This document shows positions 9,301 through 18,238 of a DNA stretch of 64,000 nt, piece by piece; the stretch's first letter is position 1; every line of letters starts with the position of its first letter. Source of the stretch: Pelagivirga sediminicola (GTDB lineage Bacteria > Pseudomonadota > Alphaproteobacteria > Rhodobacterales > Rhodobacteraceae); NCBI RefSeq assembly GCF_003072125.1, contig NZ_QCYH01000008.1:105109-169108 (forward strand), given 5' to 3'. Position numbers and translations under genes: made by a program. Below the pieces are notes generated by a model that saw nothing but the letters and a program-made list of their open reading frames with translations, had not been told where the DNA came from and searched no databases.

Positions 9301-9897
9301 ATGTCGAAGTTTGAATTCCCCCCCTCAATCAGCAGCCGCCCCGTCTGGGGCCGGCTTGAGGCGCGCGCGGGCAAGCATCACCTGATGATCGCCGAAGCGG
9401 AGGGCGCCGAGGCGATCATGGACATCGCCACGCCCGATCTGATGGCCAAAAGCCACATCATCTATATCCCCAAGGGCACCGATTACGAGGAAAAGCTGAA
9501 GGCGCTGAAGCCCGGCATCCTGCATGTCGGACCCAGCTATGCTGCCTCGCTCCCGCGTATCCGCCGCGTGCTGATGGACGCGCATATGGGCCTGCAGGTC
9601 TATCTGACCGGAACCGAAGGCATGATGGGCCAGGCCATGAACGAGGCGGTGAATGCCGGCATCCCGCACACCGGCATCCAGACCGAACATCGCGGATCGG
9701 TCGCGCGGCGCATGCAATGCGTGCACTGCAAGGGCATCACCGAGGATGTCGAGCTGGATCCCTTCGTGTGCAGCCATTGCGGCCTGAACCTGTTCGTGCG
9801 CGATCACTATTCGCGCCGCCATGCCGCCTATCAGGGCGTGTGCGTCGATGCCGAGGATCCGGGCAACGTGCCCGAGCAAAAGAGGATTTACGAATGA
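9301..9897 (+). CDS. dmmA: Dimethylamine monooxygenase subunit DmmA-like (C-terminal zinc ribbon)
   Basis: 198-residue protein of the DmmA-like family. The C-terminal part has two CxxC pairs (CVHC and CSHC, around residues 140-160) that should bind zinc or another metal. The N-terminal part (WGRLEARAGKHHLMIAEAEG; IIYIPKGTDYEEKL; YLTGTEGMMGQAM) has a flavodoxin-like pattern with no recognised catalytic motif. It has a good ribosome site (AGGAGACGAAGG) and overlaps the next gene by four bases (ATGA), so the two are translationally coupled. It is required with DmmB and DmmC for dimethylamine oxidation in related bacteria; its exact role in electron transfer or assembly is not shown here. Confidence 0.83.
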   Translation: MSKFEFPPSISSRPVWGRLEARAGKHHLMIAEAEGAEAIMDIATPDLMAKSHIIYIPKGTDYEEKLKALKPGILHVGPSYAASLPRIRRVLMDAHMGLQVYLTGTEGMMGQAMNEAVNAGIPHTGIQTEHRGSVARRMQCVHCKGITEDVELDPFVCSHCGLNLFVRDHYSRRHAAYQGVCVDAEDPGNVPEQKRIYE

Positions 9898-10856
9898 GCG
9901 GAGCCACCAAGATCAAGGTGCGCGTCACCGACATCGTCCCGCTGAACGATCTGGTCACGCGCTTTCAGTTCGAGCCGGTCGATGGCAGCATGCTGCCCAC
10001 CTTTTCGGGCGGCGCGCATACCGTTGTCGAGATGAAGGATGGCGATCGCACACGCCTGAACCCGTATTCGCTGATGTCCGATCCGGCCAATCGCAAGGCC
10101 TACACGATCTCCGTGCGGCGCGATGACGAGGGGCGCGGCGGATCGCTGTTCATGCACAAGAAGATCAAGGTCGGCGACGAGATGGTCATCTCGAACCCCG
10201 TCAACCTCTTCAGCCTCGATCTGCGCGCGAAAAAGCACCTGATGATCGCGGGCGGCATCGGCATCACGCCCTTCATGGCCCAGATCAAGCAGCTGGACCG
10301 CAGCCACGGCAACTGGGAGCTGCATTATTGCGCCCGCAACGAGGATCTGGCCAGCTACGCGCGCGAATTGACCTCCGAGCATCCCAATGACGTGCATGTC
10401 TATTACGACGTCAAGGGCGAGGCGATCGACCTTGAGCATTTGCTGGACGGTCAGCCGCTCGGCACGCATATCTATGTGTGCGGGCCCAAGGGCATGATCG
10501 ACTGGGTGCGCGGCACCGCCAAGGATCTGGGATGGCCGCGCGAGGCGATCCATTACGAGGAATTCCTGGCCCCCAAGCCCGGCAAACCCTTCGAGGTCAA
10601 GCTGGCGGTGTCCAACAAGGTGATCGAGGTCGGCGAGCATGAAAGCCTGCTGGAAGCGATCGAGAACGCGGGCGTCGATGCCCCCTATCTGTGCCGCGGC
10701 GGCGCCTGCGGCCAGTGCGAGACGAATGTTCTGGAATGTGACGGCACGATCCTGCACCGCGATCACTGGCTCGACCCCGAGGAACACGACTCGAACGAGA
10801 AAATCATGCCCTGCGTCAGCCGCTTTGAAGGCAAGACGCTGGTTCTGGACCGATAA
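9894..10856 (+). CDS. dmmB: Dimethylamine monooxygenase reductase subunit (FMN/NAD(P)H/2Fe-2S)
   Basis: 320-residue oxidoreductase of the phthalate dioxygenase reductase (PDR/VanB) type. It has an N-terminal flavin barrel (ARG-TYR-SER-like segment RLNPYSLMSDP, around residue 50), a nucleotide-binding domain (AGGIGITPFMAQIKQL; YVCGPKGMIDWV), and a C-terminal plant-type ferredoxin domain with CRGGACGQC and a fourth Cys in MPCVSR. It would pass electrons from NAD(P)H to the heme subunit DmmC. The start is fixed by the four-base overlap with dmmA; a longer in-frame reading exists upstream but overlaps dmmA fully and has no family similarity. Confidence 0.9.
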   Translation: MSGATKIKVRVTDIVPLNDLVTRFQFEPVDGSMLPTFSGGAHTVVEMKDGDRTRLNPYSLMSDPANRKAYTISVRRDDEGRGGSLFMHKKIKVGDEMVISNPVNLFSLDLRAKKHLMIAGGIGITPFMAQIKQLDRSHGNWELHYCARNEDLASYARELTSEHPNDVHVYYDVKGEAIDLEHLLDGQPLGTHIYVCGPKGMIDWVRGTAKDLGWPREAIHYEEFLAPKPGKPFEVKLAVSNKVIEVGEHESLLEAIENAGVDAPYLCRGGACGQCETNVLECDGTILHRDHWLDPEEHDSNEKIMPCVSRFEGKTLVLDR

Positions 10857-10919
10857 TACATCGCCCCGACCGCCGAGGCCGAACAGCCTCGCCGCGGCCG
10901 GGGAACAGGGAGAACTGAC

Positions 10920-11987
10920 ATGACGATACAATTCAACGACGAGACATTCCGCGACGATTATTCGTTCCACAATTCCGAATGGGCGATCAAACGCTTCCCC
11001 TTCCCGTTCGACAAGGACGACTACATGTATTCGGTCAACATGGAGCCCCATGGGACCGGACGCAAAGGGTCGATTTTCGCCAACCGCTTTGACGTGGACG
11101 AGCATTACGTCAGCGAGATGCGCGACCGTGCGCTGGTGCTGGAGCAGGATCCGCTGCGCTGCCAGTCTCTGCCGCATATGACGCTGGCGGGCTGGGATCT
11201 GCTGGAGCTGATCATGGTCAGCAAATCCGAGGATTACCCGGACCTTTTCGAGCTGCATCGCGACGGTGACAAGTGGCGCTGGATCAACAAGCCGCTGGGC
11301 ATCGACGACACGTTCACGTTCCTCGACGACACCACCCTGCCCTATGGCCCGATGGAGTATATCACCCGCCAGACGCAGGGCGATTTCGCGCTGCTGGACC
11401 AGCGCGACGACAACCTGTGGATGGACGCCGGGATGGTGACGACACAGGCCGACTGGAGCCTGGATTTCGACATCGGCATGAACTTCTTTGAATGGCACGC
11501 GCCGGTGCCGCTCGCGGCCGAGATGGGTATTTTCGTGCGCGCGCTCAAATTCCTGCTGAACATTCAGCAGGGGATGCCGGCACGGCGCCTGAACTGGACC
11601 ATGACGGTCAATCCGCTGCTGGATACCAGCCCCGAGAACTATCACAAATGGGGCGTCCAGAAGACCGAGCTGACACCCGAGAACATCGGGTCCAAGCAAC
11701 ATCTGCGCGTGGAGTTGCAGACATTCTTCCGCCTGCCCCGCTCGAACGGGATGGTGTTCCCGATCCGCTGCTATCTGTGCTCGTTCGAGGATCTGATGAC
11801 CGTGCCGAAATGGGGCCGCCGCCTGCACCGCGTGATCCGCGACCTGCCCGAAGAGCTGGCCGAATACAAAGGCTTCATCGCCAACCGGCCGCTAATGCTG
11901 GACTATCTGGAAAAGTTCGACGACGGGCTGCCGACGTCGCCGGGCATCTGGCCCGATCTGGAGACCGAGCCGCCGCTGCAGAAGTAA
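10920..11987 (+). CDS. dmmC: Heme-dependent oxidative N-demethylase alpha-like subunit (DUF3445)
   Basis: 355-residue member of the DUF3445 family, whose characterised member is the PAS-fold heme subunit of a bacterial oxidative dimethylamine demethylase. Typical segments are MEPHGTGRKGSIFANRFDVD near the N-terminus, and WTMTVNPLLDTSPENYHKWG and RVELQTFFRLPRSNGMVFPI in the C-terminal half, where family members place heme and substrate. It should bind O2 and oxidise dimethylamine to methylamine and formaldehyde. It has a ribosome site (CAGGGAGAACTGAC) and lies 63 bases after dmmB; a terminator follows. Confidence 0.88.
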   Translation: MTIQFNDETFRDDYSFHNSEWAIKRFPFPFDKDDYMYSVNMEPHGTGRKGSIFANRFDVDEHYVSEMRDRALVLEQDPLRCQSLPHMTLAGWDLLELIMVSKSEDYPDLFELHRDGDKWRWINKPLGIDDTFTFLDDTTLPYGPMEYITRQTQGDFALLDQRDDNLWMDAGMVTTQADWSLDFDIGMNFFEWHAPVPLAAEMGIFVRALKFLLNIQQGMPARRLNWTMTVNPLLDTSPENYHKWGVQKTELTPENIGSKQHLRVELQTFFRLPRSNGMVFPIRCYLCSFEDLMTVPKWGRRLHRVIRDLPEELAEYKGFIANRPLMLDYLEKFDDGLPTSPGIWPDLETEPPLQK

Positions 11988-12021
11988 CGCGCGGCCGCCC
12001 GGTTCGGCATCGTGACACTAC

Positions 12022-12053
12022 AAAAGAGCGGCCATCCACGGGCCGCTCTTTTT
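12022..12053 (+). terminator. Terminator of the dmmDABC operon
   Basis: Arms AAGAGCGGCC (12024-12033) and GGCCGCTCTT (12041-12050) form a perfect 10-base-pair stem followed by T's. It lies 35 bases after the dmmC stop and before the convergent rhodanese gene, and can act in both directions because of the A-run on the left. Confidence 0.88.
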
Positions 12054-12075
12054 CCATGCAAGCGAATGGCGCGCG

Positions 12076-12453
12076 TCAGTCGTCCTTGGTCATCTTCTTG
12101 GGTGCGCCGCTGGAAATGTCGGTGCCGATATACTCGTTTCCGCCCTCTTTCCAGGCCGCCATGCCGCCCTCCATATGTGCGATCCGGTCGATACCGGCCT
12201 CAAGGCACATCGCCGCCGCCTTGCCCGACCGCACGCCCGATCCGCAATGCAGCACGATTCGCTTTCCCTCCTGCCCCGGCAGGCAATCGGGCCGAAACTC
12301 CTGCAGGGCCATCAACATGGCGCCTCCGATTCGCTCCAGCGCGTGTTCCTGCGGCGTGCGCACGTCGATCAGGACGATCTCGCCGCGTGCCTTGTCCACC
12401 TCGGCGGGGGTCCACAGCTCGACAGGGCCATGCTCGGTATCTTCGGTCTTCAT
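12076..12453 (-). CDS. Rhodanese-like single-domain protein
   Basis: 125-residue rhodanese. VLIDVRTPQEHALERIGGA and the active-site loop LHCGSGVRSGKAA (Cys near residue 80) are clear, followed by HMEGGMAAW, typical of the family. The loop fits sulfur transfer between a thiol donor and an acceptor. The ATG at 12453 follows AAAGGA; upstream in-frame ATGs exist but lack family similarity. It is convergent to the dmm operon and divergent from the FadR-type regulator, so it is probably not part of the amine pathway itself. The substrate is unknown. Confidence 0.85.
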   Translation of the reverse strand: MKTEDTEHGPVELWTPAEVDKARGEIVLIDVRTPQEHALERIGGAMLMALQEFRPDCLPGQEGKRIVLHCGSGVRSGKAAAMCLEAGIDRIAHMEGGMAAWKEGGNEYIGTDISSGAPKKMTKDD

Positions 12454-12563
12454 ATCCGGGTCCTTTCTGCGTCTTTGAGTCATGTCAACGCCGCGGGCAG
12501 TTTGGCGATGCATGCTGTCACGGCTTTGTGTAACCTGCACTCAGCAGTCGCGAAAGGACGCCC

Positions 12564-13286
12564 ATGTCTCTGGCCCAGACCACCGCCGCCTTTGCCGCCC
12601 AGACCCAGATGAGCGCGACGGTTCAGGCCGTTGTCGACACCATTTTCGGACGGATCCGCAGCGGCGAATACGCGGTCGACGAACGCCTGCCCTCCGAGCG
12701 GACGCTGTCCTCGGACCTGGGCGTGGCCCGCAATACGGTGCGCGAGGCGCTGGAAGTTCTGGAAAGTCATGGGCTTATCCGCCGCCGCGCGGGCAGCGGC
12801 AGCTTTGTCAACCCGCAGACAAAGGGCGCACCGCAGCCCTCGCATAGCGAAATCGCGGCCTCCTCCAGCCCGCTGGATTTGCAGGTCATCCGCGGCATTC
12901 TGGAGCCCGACATGGTGCGCCTTGCCGTGGTCAACATGCCGCCCCGCGACATCGAGGCGCTTGGCGAGATTCTCAGCCAGATGGAAGCGGTCCAGACCGA
13001 TGCCGACGCCTTCGTGCGAATCGAGGAGGCATTCTATCGCAAGATCGCGGCCGGCACCGGCAATCCGCTGATCGCGGGATGTTATGATCTGGTCATCGAT
13101 GCCTGCCGCCAGAGCTTTCGCACCGCCCAGTTGCGGCGCCACCTGACGCCCGCGCGCATCGAGGATTATCAAAAGCGATATAACAGCCTGTTCAACGCGA
13201 TAGCCTCGCGCGACACCGATGCGGCCGTGGAATACATCAAGCTGCACCTGATCGAGGAGCAACGCCAACTGCTGCACGAGCCATGA
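12564..13286 (+). CDS. FadR-subfamily GntR transcriptional regulator
   Basis: 240 residues. The N-terminal winged helix-turn-helix (residues 20-85: IFGRIRSGEYAVDERLPSER, VARNTVREALEVLESHGLIR, GSGSFV) is followed by an all-helical FCD ligand domain (from about residue 95), with metal-binding His/Asp positions likely in IEEAFYRKIAAGTGN and YIKLHLIEEQ. This class usually represses catabolic genes and is released by a carboxylate or related ligand. It directly precedes tmm, whose promoter has a palindrome of the type bound by GntR/FadR proteins, so local control of tmm is likely. The effector is unknown. Confidence 0.87.
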   Translation: MSLAQTTAAFAAQTQMSATVQAVVDTIFGRIRSGEYAVDERLPSERTLSSDLGVARNTVREALEVLESHGLIRRRAGSGSFVNPQTKGAPQPSHSEIAASSSPLDLQVIRGILEPDMVRLAVVNMPPRDIEALGEILSQMEAVQTDADAFVRIEEAFYRKIAAGTGNPLIAGCYDLVIDACRQSFRTAQLRRHLTPARIEDYQKRYNSLFNAIASRDTDAAVEYIKLHLIEEQRQLLHEP

Positions 13287-13333
13287 CGAGGCACTGAACG
13301 TACCTGAATCAAGTTTCCTCGTAGTCAAAAATC

Positions 13334-13406
13334 TTGACAGACGGACGGGGCGCCGGTTGAATTGGTTCATACCAAAGGAACCGGCACGTAAACCGGTTTG
13401 AACCAA
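13334..13406 (+). promoter_or_regulatory. Candidate tmm promoter with overlapping FadR-type palindrome
   Basis: TTGACA at 13334-13339 and TTGAAT at 13357-13362 are spaced by 17 bases, a good sigma-70-type pair. TTGGT-N4-ACCAA (13362-13375) starts at the last base of the -10 and covers the expected transcription start, where a repressor would block initiation. A second dyad, AACCGG (13379-13384) with CCGGTT (13393-13398), and GGTT-TG-AACC (13395-13404) follow before the ribosome site. TGGT-N-ACCA half sites are typical of FadR-type GntR regulators, and such a gene lies immediately upstream. Confidence 0.5.
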
Positions 13407-13418
13407 CGGGAGTGATCT

Positions 13419-14753
13419 ATGACCAAACGCATCGCAATACTGGGCGCCGGCCCTTCGGGCCTCGCGCAGCTGCGCGCCTTTCAGTCTGCCAAGGAAAAGG
13501 GCGAGGATATCCCCGAGATCGTCTGCTTCGAAAAGCAGGACGATTGGGGCGGCCTTTGGAACTACACGTGGCGTACCGGCGTCGATCAGTATGGCGAGCC
13601 GGTTCACGGGTCCATGTACCGCTACCTGTGGTCGAACGGCCCCAAGGAGGGGTTGGAATTCGCCGACTATTCCTTTGAGGAGCATTTCGGCAAGCAGATC
13701 GCCAGCTATCCGCCGCGCGAGGTTCTGTTCGACTATATCAAGGGCCGCGTCGAAAAGGCCGGTGTGCGCGATCTGATCCGTTTCGAGACCGTCGTGCGCC
13801 ATGTCGAAAAGATTGACGGCAAGTTTCACGTCACGGTCTGCGATCTGCCAAATGATCGGGAATATACCGAGGAATTCGATCACGTCATCTGCGCGACCGG
13901 CCATTTCAGCACGCCCAATGTGCCGGAATTCAAGGGCTTCGACAAGTTTCCGGGCCGCGTGCTGCATGCGCATGACTTCCGCGACGCCGTCGAGTTCAAG
14001 GATCAGGATATCCTCATCATCGGAACGTCCTATTCGGCCGAGGATATCGGCAGCCAGTGCTGGAAATACGGCTGCAAATCCGTCACCGTCAGCCACCGCA
14101 CCGCGCCGATGGGCTTCAAATGGCCGGACAACTGGCAGGAAGTGCCGCTGCTGACGCATGTCGACGGCAACACCGCACATTTCAAGGATGGCACGTCCAA
14201 GGATATCGACGCGATCCTGCTCTGCACCGGCTATCAGCACCATTTCCCCTTCATGGAGGACGCGCTGCGCCTGCGCACCGCCAACCGGCTGGCGACGGCC
14301 GATCTCTACAAGGGGGTTGCATGGGTGCATGATCCGGACCTGTTTTACCTCGGCATGCAGGACCAGTGGTTCACCTTCAACATGTTCGATGCGCAAGCCT
14401 GGTGGGTTCGTGACGCGATCATGGGCAAGATCCAGATCCCCGGCAAAGCCGAGATGGAAAAGGACGTTGCCGATCGCGTTGCGCGCGAAGACGCGGGCGA
14501 AGACGATTATGCCGCGATCGAGTATCAGGCCGAGTACATCAAGGAGCTGATCTCCGAGACGGACTATCCCAGCTTCGACGTCGACGGCGCCACCGAGGCG
14601 TTCTTTGCCTGGAAAGGCCACAAGAAGGAAGACATCATGACCTTCCGCAACAACAGCTATAAGTCGGTCATCACCGGCACGATGGCGCCCAAGCACCACA
14701 CCCCGTGGAAGGACGCGCTGGACGACAGCCTTGAGGTTTACCTGCAGAACTGA
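13419..14753 (+). CDS. tmm: Trimethylamine monooxygenase (bacterial flavin-containing monooxygenase)
   Basis: 444-residue class B flavin monooxygenase. The FAD Rossmann motif GAGPSG is at residues 9-14, the FMO identifying segment [13 protein letters not shown] is around residue 184, and the NADPH Rossmann motif [12 protein letters not shown] follows near residue 203. It would oxidise trimethylamine with NADPH and O2 to trimethylamine N-oxide. The length and motifs fit bacterial Tmm (about 445-450) rather than Baeyer-Villiger enzymes. Its product feeds Tdm encoded 1.1 kb downstream on the opposite strand. It has its own promoter region and a clear terminator. Confidence 0.92.
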   Translation: MTKRIAILGAGPSGLAQLRAFQSAKEKGEDIPEIVCFEKQDDWGGLWNYTWRTGVDQYGEPVHGSMYRYLWSNGPKEGLEFADYSFEEHFGKQIASYPPREVLFDYIKGRVEKAGVRDLIRFETVVRHVEKIDGKFHVTVCDLPNDREYTEEFDHVICATGHFSTPNVPEFKGFDKFPGRVLHAHDFRDAVEFKDQDILIIGTSYSAEDIGSQCWKYGCKSVTVSHRTAPMGFKWPDNWQEVPLLTHVDGNTAHFKDGTSKDIDAILLCTGYQHHFPFMEDALRLRTANRLATADLYKGVAWVHDPDLFYLGMQDQWFTFNMFDAQAWWVRDAIMGKIQIPGKAEMEKDVADRVAREDAGEDDYAAIEYQAEYIKELISETDYPSFDVDGATEAFFAWKGHKKEDIMTFRNNSYKSVITGTMAPKHHTPWKDALDDSLEVYLQN

Positions 14754-14775
14754 TTGCCGTCTGCTGGCTGAATTG

Positions 14776-14807
14776 GAAAAGCGCGGTGGGTATCCACTGC
14801 GCTTTTT
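14776..14807 (+). terminator. Terminator of tmm
   Basis: AAAAGCGCGGTGG pairs with CCACTGCGCTTTT (one mismatch) and is followed by T's, 23 bases past the tmm stop codon. Confidence 0.88.
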
Positions 14808-14847
14808 CCTTTGCTTCGGGGGCCGCAAATCTGGCCCTGCCGGATGG

Positions 14848-15252
14848 CTACAATCTGATCTTGACCCAAGATGCGGCTAAACCGCTGCGCCAGGTCCGCA
14901 TCGTCCGCTTTGAGCCTGTTGTTTTAATTTCGAATATGTCGCGCATGACTGCCATCTCCAGACGGCCGTAACCCATCAAAAATACGCGGTGGTTTTGAAA
15001 CGGGCCTAAAGTAGCGAAAATAGAAGCTTGGTCATCCTTGAACTCGATATCCAGCTTGTTGGAGTTGCTTGCTTCAAACCGCACCTCGAACTCGGTCGAT
15101 GATTCGCTGGCCGCTTCGAATTTCATATTCTTGTCAGCGGATGGGTCGATAATGAACACGTCCCCGTCGTTGACCTGGATGGTTCCACCAGCCTTGATTT
15201 AAAATGGTCCGAGCGGGCTCTGGTTGCTGGCAACAATCGTGTAGGTAGGCAT
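14848..15252 (-). pseudogene. Broken small gene of unknown function (in-frame stop at codon 18)
   Basis: From an ATG at 15252 with an upstream AAAGGA ribosome site, the frame reads MPTYTIVASNQSPLGPF, then TAA at 15199-15201, then continues in the same frame with IKAGGTIQVNDGDVFIIDPS and a protein-like stretch to 14848. The continuity across the stop suggests a gene of about 100-135 residues inactivated by a point mutation; the tail after about TTGSKRT looks out of register and may also be shifted. I do not recognise the family. The mixed Asp/Val/Gly-rich N-terminus looks like a beta-structured domain. A sequencing error at codon 18 is the alternative. Confidence 0.5.
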
Positions 15253-15446
15253 AATGCATCCTTTACCGATCCGAAGAGCAATGCAGTCCTATAGACAGTA
15301 CCACGAATACAGCCAATAAGCGAGGAAGGCCAAAGACCATCCTCTCCGGAACACAGAAACCTTACTTAGAAAATCGCCCGGCCCCTGCCCTGCAAGCGGT
15401 TCCGGGCCCGATCAAGATCTTCGCATGTGCAGCTCGGAAACCGTCC
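15253..15446. other. Short intergenic stretch
   Basis: 194 bases between the broken gene and the truncated hemoglobin gene. No gene, convincing terminator or repeat was seen. It includes the end of the tdm-hemoglobin transcript. Confidence 0.5.
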
Positions 15447-15872
15447 CTAGCTGCGCGCCAGCGGCTTGCTGTCGGCCCCCACGACCTCGCCGTCATTGAC
15501 CAAGACCAGCGCCACACGGCGAAGCGTGGCGCGGATGCGCTCGACATGGGCGCCGGAATGGCCCAGATCGGCCAGCGCGCGGTCCATCAGGCCCAGCCAA
15601 TCCTCCGCATCCTTTTGCAGGATCGGGATATGCTCGTGGATGAGCTTCACGTTCATGTGGCCGTGAAGCTCCTTGTAGTAATGCCGCCCGCCGAAAAACC
15701 CGCAGAGGAAATTGAACTGCTGCTCGCGCGTGGCGGCGATACCGTGCCCGTCCATGTGAAGGCGCACGATCTGCGCGCCTTCGGGACGGGACTCGACCAG
15801 ATCATAAAAATGCTCGACCAGCTGTCTGAGTGCGTCCTCGCCCCCAAGTTTATCAAGCACCGTTTCCGTCAT
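15447..15872 (-). CDS. Group II truncated hemoglobin
   Basis: 141-residue truncated globin (2/2 fold). LVEHFYDLVESRPEG, FLCGFFGGRHYYKELHG and LIHEHIPI (proximal His region) are followed by DWLGLMDRALADLG with the conserved Trp of group II proteins. Such hemoglobins bind O2 or NO and often support oxidative chemistry or nitrosative defence. Its ATG overlaps the tdm stop by four bases (ATGA), so it is translationally coupled to the TMAO demethylase gene. This suggests a role in the same metabolic setting, for example O2 supply to Tmm/Dmm or protection from a by-product; that is inference. Confidence 0.88.
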   Translation of the reverse strand: MTETVLDKLGGEDALRQLVEHFYDLVESRPEGAQIVRLHMDGHGIAATREQQFNFLCGFFGGRHYYKELHGHMNVKLIHEHIPILQKDAEDWLGLMDRALADLGHSGAHVERIRATLRRVALVLVNDGEVVGADSKPLARS

Positions 15873-18238
15873 GAGCGCGGGCGTTCCTTCTTGGGATCAT
15901 AGGCGGCAAAAGGCACGATGGTTGCCGGCAGACGCTTTTGATGTCCATCCAGCTTGCCGACCTCCACCTCGGTGCCGAACTCGGCATGGGTCACGTCGAC
16001 GCGGGCCAGCGCGATGTTCTTGCCCAAAAGCGGCGAGATCATCGCCGATGTCACCTCGCCGATCTGGGCGCGGCCGATATGGATGCAATCGCCGTGCCCG
16101 ACCTGCACCTTGCTGTCGATCTCAAGGCCGACCATCTTGCGCACCGGATTTTCCTTGCGCCGGATCAGGGCATCGCGGCCGATGAAATCATCCTCCTTCG
16201 ATTTCAGCGGCACGGTGAAGCCGATGCCGGCCTCAAACGGGTCGGTCTGGTCGGAGAAATCATAGCCGGCAAAGATCAGCCCGGCCTCGATCCGGACCAT
16301 GTCCAGCGCCTCAAGCCCCATCGGCTTCAGCCCGAATTCCTGCCCGGCCTCCCAGATCGCCTTGAAAATCTCGTCGCAATCCTTGGGGTGGCACATCACC
16401 TCGTAGCCCAGCTCGCCGGTATAGCCCGTGCGGCTGATCACGAAGGCGGTGCCGGTTTCGCTGTGCAGGCGCGCGGGCGTGAAGCGGAACCATCCAAGCT
16501 GGTCGAATTCGGGGTTGTGCGGCGCGGTCCAGACCAGCTTGCGCAGCAGATCGCGGCTGTTGGGTCCCTGCACCGCGACGTTCTGCAACTGGTCGGTGGA
16601 CGAGCGCACCAGCACCTTCAGCCCCAGTTTCTCCGCGACTTCGCGGATCCACTCGCCGCCATATTCCGTGCCGCCGATCCAGCGGAAATTCTCCTTGCCC
16701 AGCCGGAAGACGGTGCCGTCGTCGATCATGCCGCCATGCTCATAGCACATCGCGGTATAGACGACGCCGCCAATCGCGAGCGTCTTCATGTTCCGGGTGA
16801 AGACATACTGGCACAGCGCCTCGGCGTCGGGGCCGGTGATCTCGAACTTGCGCAACGGGCTGAGATCCATGATCGCGCAGGCCTTGCGGCAGGCCCAGTA
16901 TTCCTCGATCGGGCCGGTCTCGGCAAAGCAGTTGGGCAGCCAATAGCCGTTATATTCGACGAAATTGCGCGTCAGCTTGGCGAAGTTGTCGTGAAATCCG
17001 GTTTCTTTGGTCATCTTCGCCTCTGAATTGGGTGTCGCGCGATACGCAATCGACCGCGAGAATTTCTCTTCGCCGCTATAGGTGCGGATGTGAATGTCGG
17101 TCGGGTTCCAGCCATTCGCGGCTGTCGTGTCGTCCGGGCAGGCCGAACTGACGCAGACGATATCCGTCAGCGCGCGCAGCAGCACATAGTCGCCGGGGCG
17201 CGACCACGGCTCGTCCGTATACATGACCCCGTGATCGTCGATATTGGTGTTGAAAAAGAAGTTGATCGCCATCCAGCCGGGCCGCCCGGTGACGTTGTAG
17301 GCCGCCAGCGCGTTGTTGAAATTGGTCGAGCAGTTCACATGGCCCGGATAGCCGATATCGTTGTAATATTTCTCGGAACAAGCCATCGCAAAGGCATCGT
17401 GACGCCCGCAGGTATCCTGAATGACCTCGACCAGCGGCAGCATTTCTTGATCGTAGTACTTCGCGTGCAGGCCCGGCATCGGATAGGAGTGATGCATCAG
17501 GGTGCGCGTGGTGGTCACGTCCAGCGCGTGTTCGATCCCCTTGTCCAGCTTGGAGGCAGAGAAGCATTCGAAATCCGTGCATTGGCGGCCATCGACATCC
17601 TGGATCTGGATGTAGTCGCCGGCCTTGACGAAATAGGCCTCGGCGGTGGCGCTGTGAACGCGAATGCTCTGCAGCGGGTCGGCCAGCGGATCGGGCAGCT
17701 CGAATTTCGCGTGCCGCTTGATGACGGCGCGCGTCACCATCACGGTCAGCGGCGTCACCGTATCCTGCGCCTCAAGGTCCATCGCGCCGCCGGGCGCCGC
17801 GACGATCAGCACGCCGTCGCGCTCGACCGCGAAACCCTGCTCGGCCTTGGCGGGCGTGCCGCCATCCCAGAACCGGTGCGCGCGCGCCTTCGACAGATCC
17901 AGACCGCGCGCCTCCAGCCCCATGCGCAGCCCGCGCAGCGAGCCGTCCTGGGTGGACAGGAGCGCCTTCAGCCCGGCCGCGTCGCTGTTGGGCGCGCCGC
18001 CGATGATGGCCGGATCGATGCGGCCCTTTTCGTCCGCGGCAACAATCTCGCACGGTTGGCCGCCCTCATCGTTGCTGATGGTAAAGCGGTCGCCCTCCTC
18101 GATGCGAATCAGAATCGCGCCGCCGCCGGGGACGACATAGCGCTCGGTGCCGGGGGGCATCGAGAACACCCGCGGTTCGATTATCGAGCTGGGACGCGGC
18201 GGACCGGGCCGGACCCTTGCATAGAGATTATCAAGCAT
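15869..18238 (-). CDS. tdm: Trimethylamine N-oxide demethylase (aldolase)
   Basis: 789-residue two-domain enzyme. The N-terminal half (to about residue 390) is of the DUF1989 type and carries the Cys-rich segments QCTDFECFSASK, DTCGRHDAFAMACSEKYYND and GHVNCSTNFNN, expected to hold the metal site. The C-terminal half is a GcvT-like tetrahydrofolate domain (AICYD-like YTAMCYEHGGMIDDGTVFRL; RTGYTGELGYEVMC; GFTVPLKSKEDDFIG). It splits TMAO into dimethylamine and formaldehyde, with folate taking up the carbon. The ATG at 18238 follows GGGGGAG by eight bases; nine extra upstream codons are open but less likely. Followed by an overlapping truncated hemoglobin gene. Confidence 0.93.
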   Translation of the reverse strand: MLDNLYARVRPGPPRPSSIIEPRVFSMPPGTERYVVPGGGAILIRIEEGDRFTISNDEGGQPCEIVAADEKGRIDPAIIGGAPNSDAAGLKALLSTQDGSLRGLRMGLEARGLDLSKARAHRFWDGGTPAKAEQGFAVERDGVLIVAAPGGAMDLEAQDTVTPLTVMVTRAVIKRHAKFELPDPLADPLQSIRVHSATAEAYFVKAGDYIQIQDVDGRQCTDFECFSASKLDKGIEHALDVTTTRTLMHHSYPMPGLHAKYYDQEMLPLVEVIQDTCGRHDAFAMACSEKYYNDIGYPGHVNCSTNFNNALAAYNVTGRPGWMAINFFFNTNIDDHGVMYTDEPWSRPGDYVLLRALTDIVCVSSACPDDTTAANGWNPTDIHIRTYSGEEKFSRSIAYRATPNSEAKMTKETGFHDNFAKLTRNFVEYNGYWLPNCFAETGPIEEYWACRKACAIMDLSPLRKFEITGPDAEALCQYVFTRNMKTLAIGGVVYTAMCYEHGGMIDDGTVFRLGKENFRWIGGTEYGGEWIREVAEKLGLKVLVRSSTDQLQNVAVQGPNSRDLLRKLVWTAPHNPEFDQLGWFRFTPARLHSETGTAFVISRTGYTGELGYEVMCHPKDCDEIFKAIWEAGQEFGLKPMGLEALDMVRIEAGLIFAGYDFSDQTDPFEAGIGFTVPLKSKEDDFIGRDALIRRKENPVRKMVGLEIDSKVQVGHGDCIHIGRAQIGEVTSAMISPLLGKNIALARVDVTHAEFGTEVEVGKLDGHQKRLPATIVPFAAYDPKKERPRS

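Noticed and set aside
9888..11828. Long open frame antisense to dmmB-dmmC
   Set aside because: Shadow of conserved genes; no recognisable protein motifs.
12480..14828. Very long open frame antisense to the FadR-type regulator gene and tmm
   Set aside because: A by-product of high GC and codon bias opposite real genes; the translation lacks any domain and is rich in Arg, Ala and His.
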